Source of the DNA: Bradyrhizobium sp. 199
GTDB taxonomy: Bacteria; Pseudomonadota; Alphaproteobacteria; Rhizobiales; Xanthobacteraceae
Length of the DNA stretch: 64,000 nt
Direction: 5' to 3'
NCBI RefSeq assembly: GCF_023073355.1
Contig: NZ_JADPJI010000009.1
Span: 62,001 to 126,000, forward strand
Part shown: one piece after another, positions 56,670 through 64,000 of the stretch
Layout of the letters: every line of letters starts with the position of its first letter
Numbering within the stretch: position 1 is the first letter of the stretch
Program-made: the position numbers and the translations under genes
Notes under the pieces: model-generated
What the model was told of the DNA's origin: nothing
What the model saw: the letters and a program-made list of their open reading frames with translations, nothing else
Databases searched by the model: none

Positions 56670-57689
56670 TTAAAGCTCGAGCAGGCCGCCATCCCCATTT
56701 TCGTCGGCGAACGCCAGCAGCGTGCCCTTGGCGTTCCAGGCGAGCGCCGCGACCGGCGGCGTGCCATTGCGGCGAACCAGGATTTCGGCGCCGTCTTCAA
56801 GTCGGACCATCAGCACGGTGCCATCACTGTAGCCGGCGGCGAGGATGTCGTTCTTCGGATGGCACGCGACCGCCGCGACGCGGGCCTGCAGCGGCGCGAG
56901 CATCGCGGGTTCCTTGCCCATCGGGCCGTCCTTGCTGCCGAACGGCCAGACGATGACGGTGTCGGCGCCCGAGGTCGCCAGCCCCTTGCCACCCGCGCTC
57001 CAGGACATCGAACGGACGCGGCCGGGATAGCCGGTCATGCGCATGTGCCTGTTGTCGGCGAGCCGCCAGCCGTGCAGTGCCGGCTCGTGCATCGCGGTGA
57101 CGAGAAACTTGTTGTCGGGGCTGAAGGTAACCGCATGATGCGAGCCGGCCCAGGGCAGGAATTCCGCTGATCCTTCCATGTTCGGAAACCACAGCGTCGC
57201 GCCGTTGTAATGCGTGATGGCAAGCCGCAGGCCCTTCGGCGCAAACGCGAGCCCGCCGACGGTCGTGGGCACCTCGAGCGACTTCTCCTCGGTCTTGCCG
57301 CTCTTGACGGTGGCGATCTTGCCGGCCGACCAGGCGAAGGCGCCATCCGGATGCAGCGCCACCGCGTCGATCCAGCGCCGCTTCGGATCGGTCGCGAGCA
57401 GCGTCACCTCGCCCTTGGCATCGAGCGAGACGACCTTGCCGTCGTCGCCGCCCATGATAAGGCGCTTGCCGTCGGAGGCAGTCGAGAGAATGCCGCCGCT
57501 GTGCACGGCGACGGTGCTGATCTCACCCTTGGCGTCGACCAACGCGACGTTCTCCTCACCGCCGACGAAGGCGGCGTGAGGCCCGAGGAAGTGCACCGAG
57601 GTCACGGCCATGCCGAGCGTGACGGGCTTGACGCGCTCGGTGGCGGAGACGATCGAGGCGGAATCGGGAGCCGGCGTAAACTCTTTCAT
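56670..57689 (-). CDS. WD40-repeat protein linked to zinc GTPase
   Basis: A 339-residue beta-propeller with about seven WD-like blades, for example SHHAVTFSPDNKFLVTAMHE and ALAWNAKGTLLAFADENGDG. No signal peptide, so cytoplasmic. Its ATG overlaps the stop of the COG0523 gene by one base (TGATG), which implies coupled translation. A scaffold or a partner of the GTPase in metal delivery is inferred from this and from its place at the end of the zinc operon. Confidence 0.85.
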   Translation of the reverse strand: MKEFTPAPDSASIVSATERVKPVTLGMAVTSVHFLGPHAAFVGGEENVALVDAKGEISTVAVHSGGILSTASDGKRLIMGGDDGKVVSLDAKGEVTLLATDPKRRWIDAVALHPDGAFAWSAGKIATVKSGKTEEKSLEVPTTVGGLAFAPKGLRLAITHYNGATLWFPNMEGSAEFLPWAGSHHAVTFSPDNKFLVTAMHEPALHGWRLADNRHMRMTGYPGRVRSMSWSAGGKGLATSGADTVIVWPFGSKDGPMGKEPAMLAPLQARVAAVACHPKNDILAAGYSDGTVLMVRLEDGAEILVRRNGTPPVAALAWNAKGTLLAFADENGDGGLLEL

Positions 57690-58735
57690 CACGAGACGAT
57701 GCAGCTCTCAAAACCCTCGCGAATGGCCTTTTCCGGCAATTCGCGGCCGATGAAGACGAGACGGCTCTCGCGCGGCTCGCCATCCTTCCACTTCCGCTGA
57801 TGGTTGCCCTCCAGCATCATGTGGACGCCCTGGAAGACGTAGCGGTCGTCGTCGTCGTGGAAGGCGAGGATGCCCTTGGAGCGCAGGATCTTGCCGCCCT
57901 CGACCTGCACCAGGTTCTGCAGCCAAGGCATGAACACGTTCGGATCGAGCGGCTTGTCGGTCTTGAGCGACAGCGATTGCATGTCCTCATCGTGATAGTG
58001 CTTCAGACCCTGACCGTGATCATGGTGGTGATGATGATCGTGGCCGTGGTGGTGATCGTGGTCGTGGTCATGGTCGTCGGCCGTCAAAAAGTCCGGCTCG
58101 ATATCGAGGATTCGGTCGAGGTCGAACGCGCCGCGGTCGAGCACGTCGGCCAGCGCCACCGAGCAGCGCTCGGTGCGATGCAGCTTGGCGTAGGGGTTGA
58201 TGCCGCGAATGCGGGCCTCGACCTCGGCGAGCTCGCCCTTGCTGACGAGATCGATCTTGTTCAATACGATGACGTCGGCAAAGGCGATCTGGTTCTTGGC
58301 CTCGGGCGCGTCCTTGAGTCGGTCGGACAGCCATTTGGCGTCGGCAACCGTCACGACCGCGTCGAGGCGGGCGTTCTTCTGCACGTCTTCGTCGACGAAG
58401 AAGGTCTGGGCGACAGGTGCGGGATCGGCAAGGCCGGTGGTCTCGACGATGATGGCGTCGAACTTGCCCTTGCGCTTCATCAGGCCATCCATGATGCGGA
58501 CGAGGTCGCCGCGCACGGTGCAGCAGATGCAACCATTATTCATCTCGAACACTTCCTCATCGGCGCCGATGATGAGGTCGTTGTCGATGCCGATCTCGCC
58601 GAATTCGTTGACGATGACGGCGTATTTCTTGCCGTGGTTCTCCGACAGGATGCGGTTCAAAAGCGTGGTCTTGCCGGCACCGAGATAGCCGGTCAGGACG
58701 GTCACGGGAATTTTGGAGGAGGTCGCTTCAGACAT
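57689..58735 (-). CDS. COG0523 (CobW-type) GTPase, zinc homeostasis
   Basis: A 348-residue metal-chaperone GTPase: Walker A GYLGAGKTT (16-24), metal motif GCICC (68-72) in MNNGCICCTVRGDL, VETTGLADPAPVAQTF, and GTP-specificity LNKIDL, then an insertion rich in His and Asp (about 218-245). The C-terminal CobW domain is complete. In zinc-responsive operons such proteins deliver zinc to client enzymes under deficiency. Placed after znuA with 54 bases and no separate operator. Confidence 0.92.
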   Translation of the reverse strand: MSEATSSKIPVTVLTGYLGAGKTTLLNRILSENHGKKYAVIVNEFGEIGIDNDLIIGADEEVFEMNNGCICCTVRGDLVRIMDGLMKRKGKFDAIIVETTGLADPAPVAQTFFVDEDVQKNARLDAVVTVADAKWLSDRLKDAPEAKNQIAFADVIVLNKIDLVSKGELAEVEARIRGINPYAKLHRTERCSVALADVLDRGAFDLDRILDIEPDFLTADDHDHDHDHHHGHDHHHHHDHGQGLKHYHDEDMQSLSLKTDKPLDPNVFMPWLQNLVQVEGGKILRSKGILAFHDDDDRYVFQGVHMMLEGNHQRKWKDGEPRESRLVFIGRELPEKAIREGFESCIVS

Positions 58736-58789
58736 AAGAACTCCGACATCAGGCTTGTTCGCGCGACGCGAGGCGGGGTGGCCCCTGCC

Positions 58790-59659
58790 CTAATGGTCAA
58801 GCGCGCTAGTCAGCGCCTTTATATTGTGCCTGACCATGTCAATGTAAGTGGGTGCAGGCCCCTTTTCGCCCGTTAAACCGTCCGAAATCAGGGTCCCGCC
58901 GACCTTTGCGCCGGTCTCCGCCGCGATCCGCCGGATCAGGCGGTCGTCGCTGATATTCTCCAGGAACACGGCCGGGATTTTTTGGGCCTTGATCTGACCG
59001 ATGATGCGGGCGACGTCGCGCGCGCTCGGCTCGGTTTCGGTGGAGACGCCTAGGGGGGCGATGAACTGGATACCGTATTCGGCGGAAAAATAGCCGAAGG
59101 CGTCATGAGTGGAGATCACCTTGCGCCGCTCCGGCGGGATTTTGGCAACGGCCTCCCGGACCTCACGATCGAGCGATTCGAGCTTTTCCAGAAAGGCCTT
59201 TGCCTGTGCGCGGAAGACGTCCGCGTCTTCCGGAGCGGCCGCGGCGAGCGCATTGGCGATGTCGGACACGTAGATCTTCGCGTTGGGGACGGACTGCCAG
59301 GCGTGAGGATCTGCGGCCGAACCAAGCTTCAGTGGCACGATGCCGGCGCTTGCCGTGACCACCTGCGCCTTGCTGGCGGAAGACTGCACGAGACGCGGCA
59401 GCCAGCCTTCTAACCCAAGCCCATTGACGATGACGAGCTTGGCCTCCGCGACCCGCTTCGCATCGGCTGGCGCCGCCGTGTAGACGTGGACGTCGCCGTC
59501 GGCGCCGACCAGCGTGGTCAGATTGATGCGGTCGCCACCGATGCTACGGGCGAAATCGGCGATGATCGAGAAGCTTGCAACGACGTTGAGCCGCTCCGCG
59601 GCGCGCAGCGGCGACGCGATCAGCAACAGCGTACAAAGCAGGATGAGCCGCATCGTCAC
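58790..59659 (-). CDS. znuA: Zinc ABC transporter substrate-binding protein
   Basis: A 289-residue periplasmic cluster A-I binding protein. Candidate metal ligands: His in VGADGDVHVYTAAP, His in SAADPHAWQSV, His in VISTHDAFGYF and Asp in GTLISDGLTGEKG. It has only a short acidic/His stretch rather than the long His loop of many ZnuA proteins, so Mn2+ cannot be excluded from this gene alone; the Zur box and COG0523 partner point to zinc. GTG start, GTGA overlap with the znuB stop; ATG at 59653 also possible. Confidence 0.88.
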   Translation of the reverse strand: MTMRLILLCTLLLIASPLRAAERLNVVASFSIIADFARSIGGDRINLTTLVGADGDVHVYTAAPADAKRVAEAKLVIVNGLGLEGWLPRLVQSSASKAQVVTASAGIVPLKLGSAADPHAWQSVPNAKIYVSDIANALAAAAPEDADVFRAQAKAFLEKLESLDREVREAVAKIPPERRKVISTHDAFGYFSAEYGIQFIAPLGVSTETEPSARDVARIIGQIKAQKIPAVFLENISDDRLIRRIAAETGAKVGGTLISDGLTGEKGPAPTYIDMVRHNIKALTSALDH

Positions 59660-60525
59660 GCTTCCAGATGCCGGCCGGGAAAAAGTTGCCGGACGATACC
59701 GCCGACGCGGCCGAACAGGACGGAGACGACGTAGAGCACCGTCGCCACCAGAATCACCGCAGGACCCGACGGCACACGGGTCTGGAACGACAGCACGAGG
59801 CCGGCATAGCCGGAGACCGCAGCCGCCACGACCGCGATGCAGATCATGACGGTGAGATCACGCGACCAGAACCGCGCGATACCCGCCGGCAGGATCATCA
59901 GCCCGACCGCAAGCAGCGTGCCGAGGGCCTGAAAGCCGTTGACGAGGTTGATCACGACGAGGGCGAGGAAGGCAAGATGCGCAGGTCCCCCGGCGCGGCT
60001 GACGGTCCGCAGGAACAGGGGGTCCACGCTCTCGATCACCAGCGGGCGGTAGATCACGGCGAGCACCAGCAGCGTCACGGTGGCGTTGAAGGCCACCACC
60101 AGCAGCGTCTGGTCGTCCATCGCGAGGATGTTGCCGAACAGCACGTGCAGCAAATCGATATTGGTGCCCTTGATCGAGACAATGGTGACGCCGAGCGCCA
60201 GCGATGCCAGATAGAAGGTCGCGAGCGAAGCGTCCTCCTTCAGCCCGGTCGAGCGCGCGACCACGCCGGCAAGAATCGCAACGGTAAAGCCGGCGATCAG
60301 GCCGCCCGCCGTCATCGCAAACAGATTGAGGCCGGAGAGCAGGAAGCCGACCGCGGCGCCGGGCAGGATCGCATGCGCCATGGCATCGCCGACGAGGCTC
60401 ATCCGCCGCAGCATCAGGAACACGCCGATCGGCGCGCCGGCCAGCGACAGGGCGATCACGGCGGCAAGCGCGCGCCGCATGAACTCGAATTCGGTGAACG
60501 GACCGATCAGCGCGTCATAGAGCAT
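59656..60525 (-). CDS. znuB: Zinc ABC transporter permease
   Basis: A 289-residue, eight- or nine-helix ABC-3 family permease: MLRRMSLVGDAMAHAILPGA is the helix carrying the conserved Asp-Ala-x-x-His metal path, and the C-terminal part ends VLFGRVGGIVRQLFPGRHLE. Starts six bases after znuC and overlaps the znuA start. Confidence 0.91.
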   Translation of the reverse strand: MLYDALIGPFTEFEFMRRALAAVIALSLAGAPIGVFLMLRRMSLVGDAMAHAILPGAAVGFLLSGLNLFAMTAGGLIAGFTVAILAGVVARSTGLKEDASLATFYLASLALGVTIVSIKGTNIDLLHVLFGNILAMDDQTLLVVAFNATVTLLVLAVIYRPLVIESVDPLFLRTVSRAGGPAHLAFLALVVINLVNGFQALGTLLAVGLMILPAGIARFWSRDLTVMICIAVVAAAVSGYAGLVLSFQTRVPSGPAVILVATVLYVVSVLFGRVGGIVRQLFPGRHLEA

Positions 60526-60531
60526 CGGATA

Positions 60532-61287
60532 TCAAGCCGCCTGCGAACGGGCATCGTCAGCCGCACAGGCCGCCGCGCTGTCGTCAAAAGCCTCGCACAT
60601 CCGCATCGCGACCAGCAGGTTCTCCGGCGTCAGCACCTCCGCCGTCGGTCCCCACGCCACAGGGCCACGCGCCAGCACCAGCGTCTGGCTGAAATGCTTG
60701 CGCACCATTTCCATGTCGTGCAGCGCGGCGAGCACGGTGCGGCCCTCGCCTTGCCACTGCTTCACCAGCGCGAGCAAATCGGCCGTGGTCTTGCTGTCGA
60801 TGGCGTTGAAAGGCTCGTCGAGCACGATAAGCGCAGCATCCTGCAGCAGTACGCGCGCGAACAGCACACGCTGCATCTGACCGCCCGAGAGGGTGCCGAT
60901 CGGGCGGTTCTCGAAACCATTGAGGCCGACGGAAGCGACCGAGCGGAGGATCTTTTCGCGGGCGGCCTTGCCGATCCCGCCGAACAGGCCGGCGTCGCGC
61001 CACAGCCCGGTGCCGACGAAATCGAACACCGAGATCGGAAAGCTGCGGTCGATCTCCGCGCTCTGCGGCAGATAAGCGATGTCCCTGCTATCAAGCCCGC
61101 CGAGATGGATGCTGCCGTCGAGCGGCTTGAGGATGCCGACGATGCCACGCAGCAAGGTCGACTTGCCCGCGCCATTCGGGCCGATTACGGCCAGCAATGC
61201 ACCCGGCGCCACCTCACCGCTGAGGTGATGCACGGCGGGGTGGCGGTCATAGCCCAGCGTGACGTTGTGGAAATGCAGCGCCGCCAT
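60532..61287 (-). CDS. znuC: Zinc ABC transporter ATPase
   Basis: A 251-residue ATPase: Walker A IGPNGAGKSTL, Q loop AYLPQSAEIDRSFP, signature LSGGQMQRVLFAR, Walker B LIVLDEPFNAID, and switch His in ALHDMEM. The ATG at 61287 starts two bases after the His-rich gene's stop; a longer frame from 61332 has no conserved residues. Confidence 0.91.
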   Translation of the reverse strand: MAALHFHNVTLGYDRHPAVHHLSGEVAPGALLAVIGPNGAGKSTLLRGIVGILKPLDGSIHLGGLDSRDIAYLPQSAEIDRSFPISVFDFVGTGLWRDAGLFGGIGKAAREKILRSVASVGLNGFENRPIGTLSGGQMQRVLFARVLLQDAALIVLDEPFNAIDSKTTADLLALVKQWQGEGRTVLAALHDMEMVRKHFSQTLVLARGPVAWGPTAEVLTPENLLVAMRMCEAFDDSAAACAADDARSQAA

Positions 61288-61289
61288 GG

Positions 61290-61520
61290 TCACCTCATCG
61301 CCAGGAAGACCACGCCCCAGAGCACCGCACATACCACGAGCGCCGCCGCGAGGCGCGCGCCCATGGTCATGCGCAGGATCGACCAGGGCGCTGCCTGGGC
61401 GGGATGTGGCGAGGCTGCATCATGGACATGGGCGTGGGCGTGCCCATGCGAATGCCCGTGGTCATGAGAATGGCCATGAGCGTGGTCGTGATGATGAGCG
61501 TGGGACGCGGCGGGAACCAT
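61290..61520 (-). CDS. His-rich single-helix membrane protein, first gene of the zinc operon
   Basis: A 76-residue protein: sixteen His in the first 39 residues (SHAHHHDHAHGHSHDHGHSH, then GHAHAHVHDAASPHP), followed by a transmembrane helix (about 53-75, ending VVFLAMR). It leads the znuCBA-cobW-WD40 operon, immediately after the Zur box and two bases before znuC. A zinc buffer or feeder at the membrane is inferred. The sidedness is uncertain; Arg residues on both sides give no clear rule. No family name was recalled. Confidence 0.8.
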   Translation of the reverse strand: MVPAASHAHHHDHAHGHSHDHGHSHGHAHAHVHDAASPHPAQAAPWSILRMTMGARLAAALVVCAVLWGVVFLAMR

Positions 61521-61528
61521 GCCTGGAC

Positions 61529-61541
61529 GTTATATTATAAC
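61529..61541 (-). promoter_or_regulatory. Zur box overlapping the -10 element of the zinc operon
   Basis: GTTATA-T-TATAAC is a perfect 13-base palindrome, like the GTTATAATATAAC-type Zur sites of Rhizobiales (recalled). It begins nine bases upstream of the His-rich gene's ATG, and its TATAAT on the minus strand can serve as the -10 box. The leader must therefore be almost absent, and Zur binding with Zn would block polymerase. Confidence 0.8.
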
Positions 61542-61563
61542 ATTACCACTGTCCACGTCGCGC

Positions 61564-62064
61564 TCACGGCTTCCCGATCACCATCGCTATGGCGGCTGCG
61601 ACGAACGGAAATGGCACCGAGACGGCACAGCGGAACCAGACGAAACGGGCCGGCATGAACGGGATTTCCCACAAGATCACCCGCTGGAAGGCAAACAGCG
61701 CCCAGGCGACGACATAGGCGACCACCTGCGGTACTCCGCCGCCCGACTTCAGCGCGACCGTGCCGATGGAGAAGCCGATCACGGGCCCGCCGGGGGTGGC
61801 GGCACCCGCAACCACAGCCGTCGCGACGCCCAGCCAGCCGCTGTCCGGTCCGAGCCAGCCGGTGATCACCTCCTGCGGGATGATGGCGGCGATGTAGCCG
61901 GAGCCGATCACACCGAGCGCGATCCGCGGCACGATGTTGATGAAATCCATTGAGCCTTCGCGCAGCGAGACCTTGAACACTGGGGGGCCACGGCGGAAGG
62001 CGATCAGGCCGACGCCGAAGACCGAGCCCCACAGTAGGATGTCGATCAGAAGCGCCGCGCTCAC
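61564..62064 (-). CDS. Half-size permease, YraQ/ArsP-like (second of pair)
   Basis: A 166-residue protein with four to five helices, containing GPDSGWLGVATAVVAGAATP and GGPVIGFSIG, then WEIPFMPARF and RCAVSVPFPF. GTG start overlapping the stop of its partner gene (GTGA). It resembles one half of DUF318/ArsP_1 permeases, which export organic arsenicals or unknown substrates. It ends 43 bases before the zinc operon start; that gap holds the Zur box, so the two units are distinct, though read-through is possible. Confidence 0.72.
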   Translation of the reverse strand: MSAALLIDILLWGSVFGVGLIAFRRGPPVFKVSLREGSMDFINIVPRIALGVIGSGYIAAIIPQEVITGWLGPDSGWLGVATAVVAGAATPGGPVIGFSIGTVALKSGGGVPQVVAYVVAWALFAFQRVILWEIPFMPARFVWFRCAVSVPFPFVAAAIAMVIGKP

Positions 62065-62672
62065 GTCTCGTCGTCCTTGGTGGCAGGCTTCGGATACATC
62101 CTGACGTAGACGAAGCGGCCGAGCGCGCCGGCCAGCACCGGCAGCGGCAACGAGATCAGGATCCGCCACAGCGTGAAGTCAGTGCCCATGATCGGGATTT
62201 CCCAGGCCACCGCCCGGCCATAGCCGATCAAGGTCCAGCTCACGACCATGGCGATGGTGGCGCCGAAATCGGCGCCTACAGCTAGCAGCGCGCTCGCCAC
62301 GGGATATGCGGTGAAGGGACCGCCGGGCAGGATCGCGCCGAAGGCGGTGCCGATCAAAAGCCCCTTCAGGCCAGACTTCGGCCCGAGCGAGCGCGACACT
62401 TTTTCGTGCGGCAGGATTTCGGAGATGAATGCCCCTAGCAGGCAACCGGCCAGCACACGCGGCAGGATGCCTGAGAACAGCGAGAGGTCGTGGGTGAGAA
62501 TGTCGAGAACGCCGTCGGTGCCGTCACGCCGCCAGACCAGTGCCGCACTCATTGCGACCAGCGCTGCGATGATGATGGTTGACCAGCCGATCGGCTTGCG
62601 CACGCGCCCCGGCCGCGGCTCGGAGTCCGCGTCCTCGGCAGGCGCCGGGTCTTTCGGGAAAGGTTCTGACAA
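62061..62672 (-). CDS. Half-size permease, YraQ/ArsP-like (first of pair)
   Basis: A 203-residue protein: hydrophilic N-terminal tail (about 30 residues), one helix, then the same motif order as its partner: GPKSGLKGLLIGTAFGAILP, GGPFTAYPVA, WEIPIMGTDFTLWR and ISLPLPVLAG. TTG start at 62672 with no clear ribosome site, so the start is uncertain. The two genes are paralogous and translationally coupled; they probably form one heterodimeric transporter. Confidence 0.7.
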   Translation of the reverse strand: MSEPFPKDPAPAEDADSEPRPGRVRKPIGWSTIIIAALVAMSAALVWRRDGTDGVLDILTHDLSLFSGILPRVLAGCLLGAFISEILPHEKVSRSLGPKSGLKGLLIGTAFGAILPGGPFTAYPVASALLAVGADFGATIAMVVSWTLIGYGRAVAWEIPIMGTDFTLWRILISLPLPVLAGALGRFVYVRMYPKPATKDDET

Positions 62673-62786
62673 CGGGCTCGATGGGCTCGAGGGTGACGTC
62701 CGTCCTGATTAAGGGCGGTGTTCCACGGATGCAAACGGTAGGACGACAGACCCATGCGCGCGCCGCGCAGGGCAATTCCGCACAGC

Positions 62787-62815
62787 AAAAAGGCGGCCGC
62801 GCATGCGACCGCCTT
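62787..62815 (-). terminator. Rho-independent terminator after sodB
   Basis: Minus strand AAGGCGGTCGC / GCGGCCGCCTT (one mismatch) around ATGC, with TTTTT at the 3' side. It ends the sodB transcript, with a palindromic repeat between. Confidence 0.8.
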
Positions 62816-62820
62816 AGTTG

Positions 62821-62900
62821 CCGTCATTCCGGGGCGGCGAAGCCGGACCCGGAATCTCGAGATCCCGGGTTCGATGCTTCGCATCGCCCAGGGATGACGG
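62821..62900. repeat. Dispersed palindromic element, CCGTCATTCCGGGG type
   Basis: CCGTCATTCCGGGGCGGCGA and CCAGGGATGACGG flank a centre with CTCGAGATCCCGGG and CGATGCTTCGCATCG stems. A longer relative of the element at 38523. Lies inside the sodB 3' region ahead of the terminator. Confidence 0.75.
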
Positions 62901-62908
62901 TGATTGAT

Positions 62909-63505
62909 CTACGCCTTCTCGAACAGGGACTCGACGTATTCCCAGTTCACGAGATTCTCGACGAACGCCTTGAGATAGTCCGGACGGCGGTTGCGATAGT
63001 CGATGTAATAGGAATGCTCCCAGACGTCGCAGCCGAGGATCGGGGTGGCGCCGTGCACCAGCGGATTCTCGCCGTTCGGGGTCTTGGAGATTTCGAGCTT
63101 GCCGTTCTTGACCTGGAGCCAGCACCAGCCGGAGCCGAACTGGCCGACGCCGGCTGCCTGGAAGTCAGTCTTGAACTTCTCGAAGCCGCCGAGGTCCTCG
63201 TTGATCTTCTTCTCGATCTTGCCCGGCAGCTTGGTGCCGCCGCCATTGGGCTTCATCCAGCTCCAGAAGTGGATGTGGTTGTAGTGCTGGCCGGCATTGT
63301 TGAACACAGCGGGGTTCTTGCCGAACGAGCCCTTGACGATCTCTTCAAGGGACTTGCCTTCCCATTCGGTCCCCTTGAGCGCGTTGTTGCCGTTGGTGAC
63401 GTAGGCCTGATGATGCTTGTCGTGGTGGAATTCCAACGTCTCCTTCGACATGAACTGGCCGAGGGCGTCATAGGCGTAAGGGAGTGGGGGCAGCGTAAAG
63501 GTCAT
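62909..63505 (-). CDS. sodB: Superoxide dismutase (Fe/Mn)
   Basis: A 198-residue Fe/Mn superoxide dismutase that converts superoxide to peroxide. Metal ligands: His27 (ETLEFHHDKHHQAYV), His77 in GQHYNHIHFWSW, Asp and His in CDVWEHSYYIDY. FGSGWCWLQ is conserved. The motif WSWMKP, with Gly-Gly-Gly after it, is common in alphaproteobacterial enzymes, whose metal cannot be fixed from sequence alone. No signal peptide, so cytoplasmic. Confidence 0.94.
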   Translation of the reverse strand: MTFTLPPLPYAYDALGQFMSKETLEFHHDKHHQAYVTNGNNALKGTEWEGKSLEEIVKGSFGKNPAVFNNAGQHYNHIHFWSWMKPNGGGTKLPGKIEKKINEDLGGFEKFKTDFQAAGVGQFGSGWCWLQVKNGKLEISKTPNGENPLVHGATPILGCDVWEHSYYIDYRNRRPDYLKAFVENLVNWEYVESLFEKA

Positions 63506-63748
63506 GGTTTCTTGTCCGCAACTGGTGGGGAACGAGTTCTAACGGTCACCCCTTATAGAACGTTCCGCGGCCGTTAAATACCGTCAAGTTGCGAAAACAC
63601 GTGATGCGGCCGCTTGGCACGATTGCATAAAGCCGGCAGGCGGCGGACGATCACCCAGGCCAGGCCGGTCGCAGCAAAATATCATTGCCTTTGAACCGGT
63701 TATGACAGAACGAATGCACCGCGAACCGAACATGCGAGAGCCGAAGCA

Positions 63749-64000
63749 ATGAGCGTCGAGATCGACATCCTGAACGGCGACGCCTCGTGGCCGATCGCGG
63801 AGCCGCTGCATCAGGCAGTTTGGGGACCGCATATGATCGCCGACAAGCCCTGGGCTCACGTCAAATGGGCCCATGCCGATCTGCGCGTGCTGATCGAAAC
63901 GCCCGAGGACGGCCTGGTCTGCCATGTCGGCATCTACTTCCGCACCGCGACCTGGAATGGACAGAAGGTGCACATTGGCGGCATTGGCGGAGTCTGCACC
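63749..64000 (+). CDS. GNAT/NodA-like N-acetyltransferase (3' end outside window)
   Basis: 84 visible residues: MSVEIDILNGDASWPIAEPL, then DLRVLIETPEDGLVCHVGIY and VHIGGIGGVCT. The hydrophobic strand followed by GGIGGVCT is where GNAT proteins present acetyl-CoA motif A. It resembles AAC(2')- and NodA-like acetyltransferases of rhizobia. The substrate is not assignable. The motif A loop lies beyond the window. Confidence 0.72.
   Translation, partial: MSVEIDILNGDASWPIAEPLHQAVWGPHMIADKPWAHVKWAHADLRVLIETPEDGLVCHVGIYFRTATWNGQKVHIGGIGGVCT

Noticed and set aside
59668..61467. 599-codon plus-strand frame opposite znuBC
   Set aside because: Rich in Arg, Gln, His and Asp with no domain; antisense to three well-supported zinc genes.

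Overview
The window is a stretch of alphaproteobacterial chromosome, almost certainly Bradyrhizobium or a close relative in the Nitrobacteraceae. The grounds are very high GC, gltBD with a rhizobial layout, homospermidine synthase next to a group IV ornithine decarboxylase, CpdR beside an N-formylglutamate amidohydrolase and hisN with an mmgR/suhB-type small RNA between the last two, a ROSE-type RNA thermometer before an Hsp20 gene, and dispersed palindromic repeats typical of the genus. The assignment rests on recalled family resemblance, not on a search. No phage, plasmid, CRISPR array or intact transposon was seen.

Layout. 1-10 kb: a membrane-anchored NagZ-like GH3 enzyme cut by the window edge, a DUF4173 protein followed by a CreB/CreC-like two-component pair, AlkB, secreted proteins including an alpha/beta hydrolase relative with Gly at the nucleophile position, an MFS transporter remnant, an enolase-superfamily enzyme, RidA and Nudix proteins. 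10-16 kb: an orphan branched-chain-type binding protein, tRNA-Val(GAC), cpdR, N-formylglutamate amidohydrolase, the small RNA, hisN and a frameshifted Bug/TctC gene. 16-25 kb: a four-gene MacAB-like exporter operon, LysR/TauE, a LysE exporter and a class III cyclase-TPR protein. 25-32 kb: a large di-heme cytochrome c with an unusual N-terminal Pro-Cys-Pro domain, two hydrolases, and heat-regulated hsp20. 32-38.5 kb: gltB and gltD behind a sigma-54-like promoter. 38.5-51.5 kb: an outer-membrane barrel protein, kpsF, a divergent CMD/HxlR pair with twin operators, NfeD/SPFH, hemH, a thioesterase, and an M3 peptidase-DUF1007-NicO metal operon.

51.5-56 kb is a polyamine locus: a long speF-type leader, ornithine decarboxylase (putrescine), a GNAT, a RidA protein and homospermidine synthase. 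56.6-61.5 kb is a zinc operon on the minus strand: a 76-residue His-rich membrane protein, znuC, znuB, znuA, a COG0523 (CobW-type) GTPase and a WD40 protein, headed by a perfect Zur-type palindrome that overlaps the -10 region. Two overlapping, mutually similar half-size permeases lie just upstream of it. The window ends with sodB and a partial acetyltransferase.

The most rewarding features are regulatory: the ROSE thermometer with its RpoH promoter, the speF leader, the mmgR-type RNA, the sigma-54 site before gltB, the twin HxlR operators and the Zur box. Among proteins they are the PCP-domain/di-heme fusion, the His-rich protein leading the zinc operon and the paired half-permeases. I found no defence island or clearly unknown multigene system; nearly all gene-sized reading frames belong to recognisable families.
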